Origin: CAKRJP01 sp963634745
Lineage (GTDB): Bacteria; Bacillota; Clostridia; Lachnospirales; Lachnospiraceae
Assembly (NCBI GenBank): GCA_963634745.1
Contig: CAVHCX010000032.1
Span: 1-34,848, forward strand
Direction of reading: 5' to 3'
Length of the DNA: 34,848 bases
Below are positions 7,681 to 16,038 of the stretch, piece by piece (the stretch's first letter is position 1; the number at the start of each line of letters is the position of its first letter). A model generated the notes under the pieces. That model searched no databases and was not told the origin of the DNA. It saw nothing but the letters and a program-made list of their open reading frames with translations. The position numbers and the translations under genes are program-made.

Positions 7681-7697
7681 AAATTTACCGGAAATAT

Positions 7698-8258
7698 TTA
7701 TTTTTGTTCTCCCTCAGGGAAAATAATCTTATTTACAAAGAAGAATACTACCATGGAAACTCCTCCGTTTAATACGGTGGTTCCTATGTTATATAACCAT
7801 CCCGGAACAAAGATCCCTGCTACTGCTACCCAAATGCAGTTAATAGAATTTACTACGCAGGTAACAATACAGAATGCGATGAAATACCAAAGGGCCTGGT
7901 AAGCAATATTTCCTTTGCTTCTAAAGACAAAGTTTCTCTGGATCGGGAAGTTAATACACTCCCCAATCACCATTGCTACCATGTAGGCACAAAAGTAAGG
8001 CAGGCCACCATGGGCGGCATCGTAGCCGATAATGTTCCATTTGAAGGTTTCTCCAAACATGGTAAGGTCAATCCCCGGGAATCCAAAATCAATATTCGGA
8101 AGTCCTGCAAATGCAAGGGGAAGGAACAAAAGCATCAAATACTTAAATACGGTGATCACGTTGCTGACGATTACGAACAATCCGCCCTCACGGACCCATT
8201 TTGCTGCTTCCGGATGCTTATTTGCAAAGCTATCCCAAAAATTTGTAATTGCTCCCAT
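7698..8258 (-). CDS. GtrA-like membrane protein
   Basis: The 186-residue protein has four membrane segments (about 25-48, 88-108, 120-142 and 155-178). The motif INFPIQRNFVFRSKGN after the second segment matches the GtrA family pattern (N-x(5)-R-x-F-V-F). GtrA proteins are thought to move lipid-linked sugars across the membrane, or to assist membrane glycosyltransferases in cell-surface glycosylation. Here the partner is unusual: it begins 13 bases after the membrane-anchored GH3 gene and must share its transcript, and no glycosyltransferase is near. A role in surface glycan handling with the GH3 enzyme is inference. Confidence 0.8.
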   Translation of the reverse strand: MGAITNFWDSFANKHPEAAKWVREGGLFVIVSNVITVFKYLMLLFLPLAFAGLPNIDFGFPGIDLTMFGETFKWNIIGYDAAHGGLPYFCAYMVAMVIGECINFPIQRNFVFRSKGNIAYQALWYFIAFCIVTCVVNSINCIWVAVAGIFVPGWLYNIGTTVLNGGVSMVVFFFVNKIIFPEGEQK

Positions 8259-8271
8259 AAGATTCTACCTC

Positions 8272-11181
8272 TTATTCCTCAGATTTCTCTGTTACAGCTG
8301 CAGCCTCTGCAACCGGCATTGCTTTTTTTGCTTTCTTGTAGCTCTTAATCACAAGCACTTCTAAGAAGATGATAAGTGCTGCTAAGATTACATCAATCAC
8401 GATGGCCATCTTCTGCCAATTCTGAAGTCCTGTGCTTAAGTTGTCTGCATCATAAGCCCGGCTGTTTACTACCGTATACATAATGTTCTTGCAAGCCTGA
8501 CGCATTGCCTTCACACTGGTAGCACTCTCGGTATCTGTTACATGGTTGGTTTCTGTATCGTATGCTACAAGCATAAGGTCTGTACCACCACGGATGGCCT
8601 GGTCGGAATCCATGTAACCGTAAACTCCAAAGTAGTCGGTTTCTACAAATCCACGGAAGCCCCACTCATCACGGAGAACGGTATTACAAAGGGCTGTACT
8701 TGCACCTGCCCAGTTTGCTCCGATGTAGTTGAAGGATGACATAACTGCCTTTGCTTTTCCTTCTTTTACAGAGATTTCAAATGGCTTTAAGTAAATTTCA
8801 CGGATTGCCTGCTCATTGGACCATGTACAAAGCATTCCGCAGCGGTTGGTCTCCTGGTCGTTTAATGCAAAGTGCTTAATGTAAGCATAGACACCATATT
8901 TCTCAGCTCCGATAATCGCATTTGCAGCCATGTGACCTGCAAGAACACCATCTTCTGAATAGTATTCGAAGTTACGTCCTGCAAAAGCGGAACGGTGAGT
9001 GTTCATAGCCGGTGCATACCATCCGGATACATCCATCTCATCTGCCATCTTACCGATGCTCTCACCAAACTTCTCAGCCAGGTCCTTATTCCATGTGCTT
9101 GCGATCATAACTGCAGATGGGAATCCTACAGATCCAACTCCTGTAAAGTTATTATTAATAGAAGCAGGTCCGTCACAGTCAATGGTCATTACCTTGCCAA
9201 CACTTGATGCTGCAGAGGTCTGATATCCACCAATCGCGATCATTGTATCCATATCAGAAATGGTCAGCTGATCTAAGAGGTCATCCCACTTCTCATCATC
9301 ATAGTCAAGTCCACGGAAATCAGCCAATGTCAGTCCATTCTTTGCGCCTGTGGTAGGCATTTCATCTGAATCATCATTGTAATCTTCCGGATCATAGTTA
9401 CTGTTGTTGTGGAACTGAGCCTTCACTTCATCACTCATAGTGAAATCAGTAGGAGCCGCAGTTGCCTCTGCATAGTTTGCAAATCCATTTGCTCTTGAAA
9501 GATAGGTTACATTGCCTTCTGCATAGTCAAACTGGTTGGTTGCAGTTGTCTCATCTGTGCTTCTTGCATTATCTCCGTCATATGTAATGGTCTCATCTAC
9601 GGTATAAGTCTTAGAATCATACTGGGTATGAGAATCTGCATTGATAGAGATTTCATAATCTCCTGCTTCTAATACATATGCCTTTGCATTTTGATAATCA
9701 TAAGAAGCCATGTCCTCAGCTGTAAATGAAACCGTAATAGTCTGAGACTCTCCCGGCTCTAAGAGGTCTGTCTTCTCGTAAGCAATTAAGTTTGCAGAAG
9801 CCTTCTCGATACCACCATTGGTATAAGGTGGATTGTAATAGGTTTCTACCACATCCTTACCGGCTACGTCACCGGTATTTGTTACGGTAACATCGAAAGT
9901 GATTGTTCCATCTTCCTCTGTAATGTCACTCATTTCCTGACTAAAGGTCGTATAAGAAAGTCCATGTCCAAATGGATATAAAACTGTCTCATCGTAGTTA
10001 ATCAAACCTTCGTCTGCTGCTGTCTCATAGAACTTATAACCAACATAGATACCTTCTACATAATTTACAAAGGTAGGAGCAGTGGTCTCTGTCTCTCCTG
10101 TAAATCCTGTCTGGGTATACTCAAACTCATCTACATTGTCATAATCAAAGTCCCCAAAGTTGTTCCAAGTAGGAGTTGCTGTAAGATCTGCTACAAATGT
10201 ATCAGCTGTCTTACCGGATGGGTTAATGGTTCCTGCCACGATCTCTCCGAGAGCTTCGAAACCAGACTGGCCGGTTCCCGGGCACCAGATGGCACTCTTG
10301 ATCTGGCTATAGTCATTTACAAATCCAAGCTCCATAGCATTGGCTCCGTTGTAAACAACTACAACCTTGTCAAAGTTAGAGCATACAAGGTCTAACATAT
10401 CTTTCTCTGTCTGGCTTAACTGCAAATAGTGCTCGCCATCCTCGAAATCCTTGTAGTCTTTGGAATTATCCTCGTAAGTAACCTGGCTTACATCTGTAGG
10501 AAGGTCTGCACCCTCACCACCAACACGGGTGATTACTACCATTGCTGTGTCAGAAAAATCTTTTGCATTTGCAATCAGGTCATCAGAATATGAATCAGCA
10601 GTTGGCTCCGGAAGAGTCCAATCCTGTGACCACATACCAACTTCCGGTCTGTCTGCACGATAGTCAGTGTAGAAATCAGATAATTCTGTATTTAAGTTAA
10701 ATCCGGCATCCTCTAATCCCTGTAATAAAGATACGGTAGGATATGCATCGGATAAGGATCCGGATCCTGTACCGCCGTAGCAAGGATTGGTAGAAGCCCA
10801 ACCAAATACATTTAAGTTACTATCAGCTGCCAATGGAAGTGTGCTATCTTCATTCTTTAAAAGAACGATACCTTCCTCAGCAATCTCCTGTACCAAGCCC
10901 TTAGCCTCCTCTGAGGTTTCATCAGAGATGGTACCATTTCCCATAGCAAGTGAAATCATACTTGACATAGGAATGAAACAGATCATGTTAACAATAATTA
11001 CTAATGCAAGTAAAAATGCTAACCAAGCTTCTTTGCGAACCAACTGTTTCAGCGGTTTCTTAAGCTTCATGCAAGCAACGGTTACAATAATTGCCAAGGC
11101 CAGTACAACTACCAGGGCAATAATGTAAGGTTTGCACGAATTCAGGACGTTTACAACGTCATCCATGTTAATACTTAACAT
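8272..11181 (-). CDS. Membrane-anchored GH3 beta-glycosidase with circularly permuted domains
   Basis: This 969-residue GH3 enzyme has reversed order. Two membrane helices (about 17-38 and 52-76) lead into the GH3 C-terminal (alpha/beta sandwich) domain (about 92-340), where GGEGADLP places the acid/base Glu at 223. A fibronectin-III-like domain follows (about 405-525, after FGHGLSYTTF), then an acidic linker (about 540-615). The GH3 N-terminal barrel comes last (about 630-905), with KHFALND and the nucleophile Asp849 in VETDYFG. A last helix (924-946) and KSYKKAKK end the protein. By the positive-inside rule the catalytic part faces outward. Canonical GH3 order is barrel, sandwich, FnIII. 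Reversed GH3 enzymes are known from Ruminococcus albus and Butyrivibrio; anchoring at both ends is less usual. GGGAGGA precedes the ATG. Confidence 0.9.
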   Translation of the reverse strand: MLSINMDDVVNVLNSCKPYIIALVVVLALAIIVTVACMKLKKPLKQLVRKEAWLAFLLALVIIVNMICFIPMSSMISLAMGNGTISDETSEEAKGLVQEIAEEGIVLLKNEDSTLPLAADSNLNVFGWASTNPCYGGTGSGSLSDAYPTVSLLQGLEDAGFNLNTELSDFYTDYRADRPEVGMWSQDWTLPEPTADSYSDDLIANAKDFSDTAMVVITRVGGEGADLPTDVSQVTYEDNSKDYKDFEDGEHYLQLSQTEKDMLDLVCSNFDKVVVVYNGANAMELGFVNDYSQIKSAIWCPGTGQSGFEALGEIVAGTINPSGKTADTFVADLTATPTWNNFGDFDYDNVDEFEYTQTGFTGETETTAPTFVNYVEGIYVGYKFYETAADEGLINYDETVLYPFGHGLSYTTFSQEMSDITEEDGTITFDVTVTNTGDVAGKDVVETYYNPPYTNGGIEKASANLIAYEKTDLLEPGESQTITVSFTAEDMASYDYQNAKAYVLEAGDYEISINADSHTQYDSKTYTVDETITYDGDNARSTDETTATNQFDYAEGNVTYLSRANGFANYAEATAAPTDFTMSDEVKAQFHNNSNYDPEDYNDDSDEMPTTGAKNGLTLADFRGLDYDDEKWDDLLDQLTISDMDTMIAIGGYQTSAASSVGKVMTIDCDGPASINNNFTGVGSVGFPSAVMIASTWNKDLAEKFGESIGKMADEMDVSGWYAPAMNTHRSAFAGRNFEYYSEDGVLAGHMAANAIIGAEKYGVYAYIKHFALNDQETNRCGMLCTWSNEQAIREIYLKPFEISVKEGKAKAVMSSFNYIGANWAGASTALCNTVLRDEWGFRGFVETDYFGVYGYMDSDQAIRGGTDLMLVAYDTETNHVTDTESATSVKAMRQACKNIMYTVVNSRAYDADNLSTGLQNWQKMAIVIDVILAALIIFLEVLVIKSYKKAKKAMPVAEAAAVTEKSEE

Positions 11182-11236
11182 TTTCTTGTCCTCCCTTTAG
11201 ACTTTTTTCATTCTCTTTGGAATGTTTATGTACTTA

Positions 11237-11301
11237 ATTTAACACAATTTTCACAGAGGATTTAAAATATGCACAATCTGCACGTTTTCTGCACAAACGG
11301 T
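11237..11301 (-). promoter_or_regulatory. GH3 promoter with tandem LytTR-type sites
   Basis: On the minus strand ACCGTTTGTGC (11291-11301) is repeated as GCAGATTGTGC (11271-11281), 20 bases apart. Four bases after the second copy comes TTTAAA (11261-11266, weak -35), an 18-base spacer and TTAAAT (11237-11242, weak -10). Direct 9-11-base repeats about two turns apart next to a poor -35 box are typical of LytTR activator sites. The same first repeat is found exactly at 15949-15959. Confidence 0.6.
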
Positions 11302-11322
11302 TTTCGCCTCGTTATTTTCAAC

Positions 11323-11370
11323 AAAAAAGTGGGAGGAAACTTGTGCACTTCTCACAGGTTTCCTCCCGCT
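11323..11370 (-). terminator. Terminator of the GH3-LytTR-kinase operon
   Basis: GGGAGGAAAC (11331-11340) and GTTTCCTCCC (11359-11368) form a perfect 10-bp stem, with TTTTTT following on the minus strand. It lies just after the kinase stop codon. Confidence 0.9.
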
Positions 11371-11382
11371 TTTTCTGGCTTT

Positions 11383-12717
11383 TTAAATTTGCTTGCTACT
11401 GCTTTTTATCGGAATCAGGGCCTTCATCTCAAACCAATTTTCTTTCGTCTCCACCGTGAGGGCTCCGTCATACTTATTGATAATATAACGGATACTCTTG
11501 ATTCCATAACCATGGTGTTCCTTCTCATCCTTGGTGGTCAAAATATCTCCGTCTTTTACTTTTAAATTTCCTTCAAAATAATTTTCAAAGCGCAGAATCA
11601 GGAAATTCTTCTGTTTGGATACCGTGACATGGATCAGTCTTTTTTCCTTGTCCGGTATTTTCAGTTCACACTCGATGGCATTGTCCAGGGCATTTCCGAA
11701 AATATTGCAAATGTCCATGACATCCATAAATTCTAAGAGAGTTCCGTCCGCCACACAGGTAAAGGTAATATCATGCTTAGCACAATAGAGGCTTTTGGAG
11801 GTTAGGACCGTATCCAAGACTGCATTTCCCGTCTTATTCTGGGCCTCATACTGCTTGATTTCTTCCTCCATACGGTCTAGATAGGCTTCCCTTTTCGCAG
11901 AATCCCTCTCACTGCGAAGGTAGGCAATCTGGTGTTTTAAATCATGATACTTGTAATTAATAAGGTCAATACTTTCTCTGGATTGCTTATATTGCACATA
12001 CTGATTTTGCAAAACACTTTGCACCGCCTCCAATTCCTGGCGGACACGAAATTCCGAGCATTGCATCAAATGAGCATATAAAATAGCCAGGCCTCCGGCA
12101 TCCACTAACATTCGGATAAAGCCCAAGGGATAAGAAAAATATCCCACCTCCACACCGGTATCACTGATAAAGCCAATATTACTTACCGCAAATACCGCGA
12201 TGGCTATGATCACACCGGAGAAAAACTCCTTCTTGGTTACCGCCAGTCTCCCGTCGGAGGGGAGGTGGACATGAACCAGATGGTAAAAGCTAAAAGCAAT
12301 CCCCCCATATACCAGGACCAGCAGGACTCCCCGAACCAATACATCCGGGAGGTCCCCCTTCCACACCCAGCCCACAAGCTGCCATTCCGCAGCTGCCATA
12401 AATTCTGCCAGGGCAAAGGCGATCATTCCAAAATAGGCCACATCGGAAACTTCTATTTCACAGGTAAGGTAGAGAAAGCCCATCATCATAGCCACTGCCA
12501 TTACCATGCAGGGGAGCCAGAGATAAAGTGGAACATCGTCGGTCCCTACCAAAAAAACACTCTGAATTAGCAGGAAAATTCCTGCCATCAGCCCTGTCTT
12601 CTTTATACTATATTTCTTTTTCATGGGCAGCAAAAATAAGATACAGGCGATCCACTCTGCAAGGGCCGTATAAAATCTTGGAATATCCGGAACAATCTGT
12701 CCTACTGTATCGGTCAT
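11383..12717 (-). CDS. AgrC/LytS-like sensor histidine kinase, GHKL type
   Basis: A 444-residue kinase with about six to seven membrane helices in the first 220 residues, a coiled-coil linker, a phosphoacceptor motif YHDLKHQI (probable His258), and a GHKL ATPase domain of the HATPase_c_5 type (about 300-440) with DICNIFGNALDNAIE as N box and HGYGIKSI as G box. This architecture is shared with AgrC and other kinases that phosphorylate LytTR regulators. It begins one base after the stop codon of the regulator gene, so the two are translationally coupled. The signal is unknown; the linked GH3 genes suggest a beta-glucoside or other glycan cue, but peptide signals are common for this class. Confidence 0.9.
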   Translation of the reverse strand: MTDTVGQIVPDIPRFYTALAEWIACILFLLPMKKKYSIKKTGLMAGIFLLIQSVFLVGTDDVPLYLWLPCMVMAVAMMMGFLYLTCEIEVSDVAYFGMIAFALAEFMAAAEWQLVGWVWKGDLPDVLVRGVLLVLVYGGIAFSFYHLVHVHLPSDGRLAVTKKEFFSGVIIAIAVFAVSNIGFISDTGVEVGYFSYPLGFIRMLVDAGGLAILYAHLMQCSEFRVRQELEAVQSVLQNQYVQYKQSRESIDLINYKYHDLKHQIAYLRSERDSAKREAYLDRMEEEIKQYEAQNKTGNAVLDTVLTSKSLYCAKHDITFTCVADGTLLEFMDVMDICNIFGNALDNAIECELKIPDKEKRLIHVTVSKQKNFLILRFENYFEGNLKVKDGDILTTKDEKEHHGYGIKSIRYIINKYDGALTVETKENWFEMKALIPIKSSSKQI

Positions 12718-12718
12718 G

Positions 12719-13429
12719 TTACTTCACCGCCTCCCCCCAGTATTCCGTAAGAGCCTCCATAAATTCCTTCTTTCTGGCACGGCTTAAGACTAACTTTTCT
12801 CCCCTGACAATGGCACATCCGTCCTGGATTCCGTCCACATGCTGAAGGTTAATAAGATAACCCTTATTTCCCCTGCAAAAATTCATGCCGGATAGCTTTT
12901 CTTCCATCTCCTTCATGGTTCCGGTGGTGGCATAATTTCCCAGGATGGTATGGAGGATCAGGGTATGGCCCTGGCTGTCCACATAAAAAATATTGGCGAT
13001 ATTTACCCGGACCGTTCCTCCCTTAATATTTACCATAATACATTTAGACTCTCTTTTGTGCATGCGTTCAATGGCTCTTTTGAGCCTCTGCGAAAACGCA
13101 AAATAGGATACGGGTTTGAGCACATAATCCAGTGCATCTACCGCGTATCCTCTTATGGCATACTGGGCCATATTTGTTATAAATATAATTACAACTTCCG
13201 AGTCAATCTTCCGGATCTCCTCCGCTGCAGACATACCGTCCATAAATTTCATTTCCACATCCATCAAAATAATGTCAAAATCGGATTTGTATTTATGAAC
13301 GATCTGGTCTCCATCGGTGTAGAGGGTGATATCAAAAGTCTCACCCTCCTCCTTTTCATATTGCTCAAGATAGGTCCGAAGTTGTTCCCCGTACATGACT
13401 TCATCTTCTACTATTGCAATCTTAATCAT
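12719..13429 (-). CDS. LytTR-family response regulator
   Basis: The 236-residue product has a receiver domain (1-120) with acidic residues Glu8 and Asp9, phosphoacceptor Asp57 in ILMDVEM, and a Lys in VLKP. A LytTR DNA-binding domain (about 135-230) follows, with FYVDSQGHTLILHT and NFCRGNKGYLINLQHV. LytTR proteins bind pairs of 9-base direct repeats about two helical turns apart. Such pairs are found upstream of both GH3 genes and nowhere else that I noticed, so these are the likely targets. It lies 20 bases after the cytoplasmic GH3 gene and just before its kinase. AAGGA precedes the ATG. Confidence 0.93.
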   Translation of the reverse strand: MIKIAIVEDEVMYGEQLRTYLEQYEKEEGETFDITLYTDGDQIVHKYKSDFDIILMDVEMKFMDGMSAAEEIRKIDSEVVIIFITNMAQYAIRGYAVDALDYVLKPVSYFAFSQRLKRAIERMHKRESKCIMVNIKGGTVRVNIANIFYVDSQGHTLILHTILGNYATTGTMKEMEEKLSGMNFCRGNKGYLINLQHVDGIQDGCAIVRGEKLVLSRARKKEFMEALTEYWGEAVK

Positions 13430-13449
13430 TTACTTGTCCTTAATTTTTC

Positions 13450-15846
13450 TTAATCTCTCTTAATGGCTGCCTTAATAAGGTGGGCGGTTCCTGTAATCCG
13501 GTGTCCGTTGGCCATTTCTGTCAAGGCCCTGGCCATATCCATTGTCACAAAACCACCGGTCATCTTTGCATATCCCCGGATAGGCATATTATAGTTAAAT
13601 AAGACATTCAGGTTTGGCTTGCCGGTCTTCTCGCAATGCTTGATCATCTGCTTTAGGACGCCGCAGAAAATCTTACCAAGAATTCCTTTTCCATAATAGA
13701 GCTGGCAGACCGCATCATTCATTCGGATCTCGCCGCTCCAGCTGCCGTCAGGAATCTCTCTTCCGTAAAGCTCCCTAAATTCAGGATCCTTAACATCTGT
13801 CACCTTGCCGGAAAAATAGCTCGGAAGCTTGTCCTTGCTATATCCGCCCTCTGCGACCGTTCCTTCTAGCTTAAGGCTGCCATTTAGCTTCATACTTGCG
13901 GCATCGGATCCGATATAAATCTCGTAAGTTCCGCTTTCCACTTCCCAGCTATCAGTTCTTACATCATAGAAGCGGAAGGTTTTATCATCGAAAGAAATGC
14001 TTACTTCTTTTTCCTCTCCAGGTGCAAGCTCTAGGCGGGCAAAGCCCTTTAATTCATAAACCGGTCGGAAAATGCTATCGGATTTCTTACCCACATAAAG
14101 CTGGGGGATCTCACATCCTGCTACTTTACCTGTATTTTTGATTTTGAAGCAAACACCCTGATCGGATACCTTTAAATCACTGTATGTAAATGTAGTATAA
14201 CTCAAACCATAGCCAAATGGGAAGCGAACTTTTTTCTGAATCGTAGAATAATAGCGATATCCCACATAGAGACCTTCTCTAAATTCACTGCTTCTTTCTT
14301 TTCCCGGATAATAAGCATAACAAGGGGTATCCTTGTAGGCCATCGGGTAGGTCTCGTTTAACCTGCCGGACGGATTTACCTTACCGGTGATCACATTCAT
14401 CATAGCGGAGGCTCCTGCCTGTCCTCCCAGATATCCGTGAAGGATTCCCTTTACATAGGGATACCAGGGCATCTCAATGGCGGATCCTGCGGAAAGTACC
14501 ACAACTACCTTGTCACTGACCGTGGAAACCTCGTCGATCAGGGCTCTCTGGCCTGCCGGCATTTCCATATGGGTACGGTCTAAGCCCTCAGACTCACTGA
14601 TCTCGTCCAAACCTGCAAAGATTAAAACTACCTCTGCCTTTTTTGCAGCTTCCTTTGCTTCTTTAATCAGATGATCGTCCGGCTTTTTATTGCGGACATA
14701 GCCCTGACTGTAGGATACCATCTCTAGATCGTAGTCTTTAATAACGCCTAGAATGCTCTCTGCCTCCTTGGTAGGATTTACCAAAGATGATCCTGCTCCC
14801 TGATAACGGGGAACCTTAGCAAAATCTCCAATAACGGCAACCTTTGTTCCTGCCTTTAAAGGAAGGATCTGGTCCTCATTTTTCAGGAGGACCATGCTCT
14901 CTTCGGCCGCTTTTCTTGCCAGCGCATGGTGCCCCTCGATATCAAAATTCTTTCCCTTGGCATTTTCTGTCGCATCGTGGGTAGCAAAGATTACAGCAAG
15001 AAGTTCATCCAATCTCTGGTCTAAGGTCTCCTCAGAAAGGCTTCCTTCTTTGATGGCCTTTACAATATCATGGACACCGCTGTCTCCGGTTCCGGGCATC
15101 TCCAAGTGACTACCGTTCTTTACGCCCAGGGCATGGTCGTTACTTCCGCCCCAGTCAGAGACTACATATCCATCAAAGCCCCACTCATCTACCAGGATTT
15201 CCTGCAAAAGGTGGGCATTTTCATTGGCATATACCCCATTGATTTCGTTGTAGGAAGACATGATGGATTTGGCATGGCCTTCCTTTACGGCAATCTCAAA
15301 GCCCGTGGTATAGATTTCTCTAAAGGTACGCTCGTCCACTACAGAATCATTGGCCATACGGCGAAGCTCCTGGCTGTTTGCCGCAAAATGTTTGGGGCAG
15401 GCTGCCACTCCCTTGCTCTGGATTCCGCGGATATAGGCTGCTGCCATCTTGCCTGCATGATAGGGGTCCTCTGAGAAATATTCAAAATTTCGTCCACACA
15501 GAGGACTTCTCTTAATATTTAATCCCGGTCCTAATACTACATTTACTCCAAGACATGCTGCCTCTTCCCCTAAGGCCTCTCCAATCTCTTCTCCTAAAGT
15601 CTCATCCCAGCTGTTAGCTACAGAAGCTGCGGTAGGAAAACATGTGGCCGGCAAACTACCGTTGATGCCCAAATGGTCTCCGGCTCCCGCCTGCTTACGA
15701 AGACCGTGGGGGCCATCTGACATAAACATAGACGGAATCCCATATTTTTCATAATCCTGGGTTTCCCAAGTGCTCTTACCGGACATCATCCTTGCTTTTT
15801 CTTCCAAGGTCATTTTATTAATGATTGCTTCATATTTAAGACTCAT
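13450..15846 (-). CDS. Cytoplasmic GH3 beta-glucosidase, canonical order
   Basis: The 798-residue enzyme has no signal peptide and should hydrolyse imported beta-glucosides. Domains in order: GH3 barrel (about 10-290) with DGPHGLR, KHFAANSQE and nucleophile Asp231 in VVSDWGG; the sandwich domain (about 310-530) with acid/base Glu420 in SESEGLDR; and an FnIII-like domain (about 555-660) after FGYGLSYTTF. A C-terminal extension of about 130 residues follows. It has no motif I recognise beyond a predicted helical, basic tail; similar tails occur on other Firmicutes GH3 enzymes. Beta-glucosidase is the likeliest activity, but GH3 enzymes also act on xylosides and glucosaminides. It heads an operon with the LytTR regulator and kinase, controlled by the sites at 15893-15959. 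Confidence 0.93.
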   Translation of the reverse strand: MSLKYEAIINKMTLEEKARMMSGKSTWETQDYEKYGIPSMFMSDGPHGLRKQAGAGDHLGINGSLPATCFPTAASVANSWDETLGEEIGEALGEEAACLGVNVVLGPGLNIKRSPLCGRNFEYFSEDPYHAGKMAAAYIRGIQSKGVAACPKHFAANSQELRRMANDSVVDERTFREIYTTGFEIAVKEGHAKSIMSSYNEINGVYANENAHLLQEILVDEWGFDGYVVSDWGGSNDHALGVKNGSHLEMPGTGDSGVHDIVKAIKEGSLSEETLDQRLDELLAVIFATHDATENAKGKNFDIEGHHALARKAAEESMVLLKNEDQILPLKAGTKVAVIGDFAKVPRYQGAGSSLVNPTKEAESILGVIKDYDLEMVSYSQGYVRNKKPDDHLIKEAKEAAKKAEVVLIFAGLDEISESEGLDRTHMEMPAGQRALIDEVSTVSDKVVVVLSAGSAIEMPWYPYVKGILHGYLGGQAGASAMMNVITGKVNPSGRLNETYPMAYKDTPCYAYYPGKERSSEFREGLYVGYRYYSTIQKKVRFPFGYGLSYTTFTYSDLKVSDQGVCFKIKNTGKVAGCEIPQLYVGKKSDSIFRPVYELKGFARLELAPGEEKEVSISFDDKTFRFYDVRTDSWEVESGTYEIYIGSDAASMKLNGSLKLEGTVAEGGYSKDKLPSYFSGKVTDVKDPEFRELYGREIPDGSWSGEIRMNDAVCQLYYGKGILGKIFCGVLKQMIKHCEKTGKPNLNVLFNYNMPIRGYAKMTGGFVTMDMARALTEMANGHRITGTAHLIKAAIKRD

Positions 15847-15892
15847 GAATCGATTCCTCTCTTTCTATTTTCCCTCAATATTCACTAATCTT

Positions 15893-15959
15893 ATAGTAGC
15901 ACAGCTAAGAGACCTTTAAAAAAATTCGCACAAATGGATATTTTTTTCGCACAAACGGT
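15893..15959 (-). promoter_or_regulatory. GH3-LytTR operon promoter with tandem LytTR-type sites
   Basis: On the minus strand ACCGTTTGTGC (15949-15959) is followed 21 bases later by TCCATTTGTGC (15928-15938). Then come TTTAAA (15915-15920), a 16-base spacer and TACTAT (15893-15898). The arrangement mirrors the promoter at 11237-11301. Because this promoter also drives the regulator and kinase, the system should control its own level. Confidence 0.68.
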
Positions 15960-15966
15960 AAAGAAA

Positions 15967-16003
15967 TAAAAAAAAGGAGCTGCAATCTTTCATCACAGCT
16001 CCC
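15967..16003 (-). terminator. Terminator after galT
   Basis: GGGAGCTG and CAGCTCC arms (15975-16003) with a loop of about 14 bases, followed by eight T on the minus strand. It closes the galactose operon and separates it from the GH3-LytTR operon. Confidence 0.88.
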
Positions 16004-16038
16004 CTCTTATAAGCTTTCGGACTTATTCTATGATCATT

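Noticed and set aside
11265..11320. Riboswitch or CRISPR-like repeats at the GCACAA cluster
   Set aside because: Only two imperfect 11-base copies exist per site, placed at promoter distance, and the same pair appears at 15928-15959; a protein-binding site fits better.
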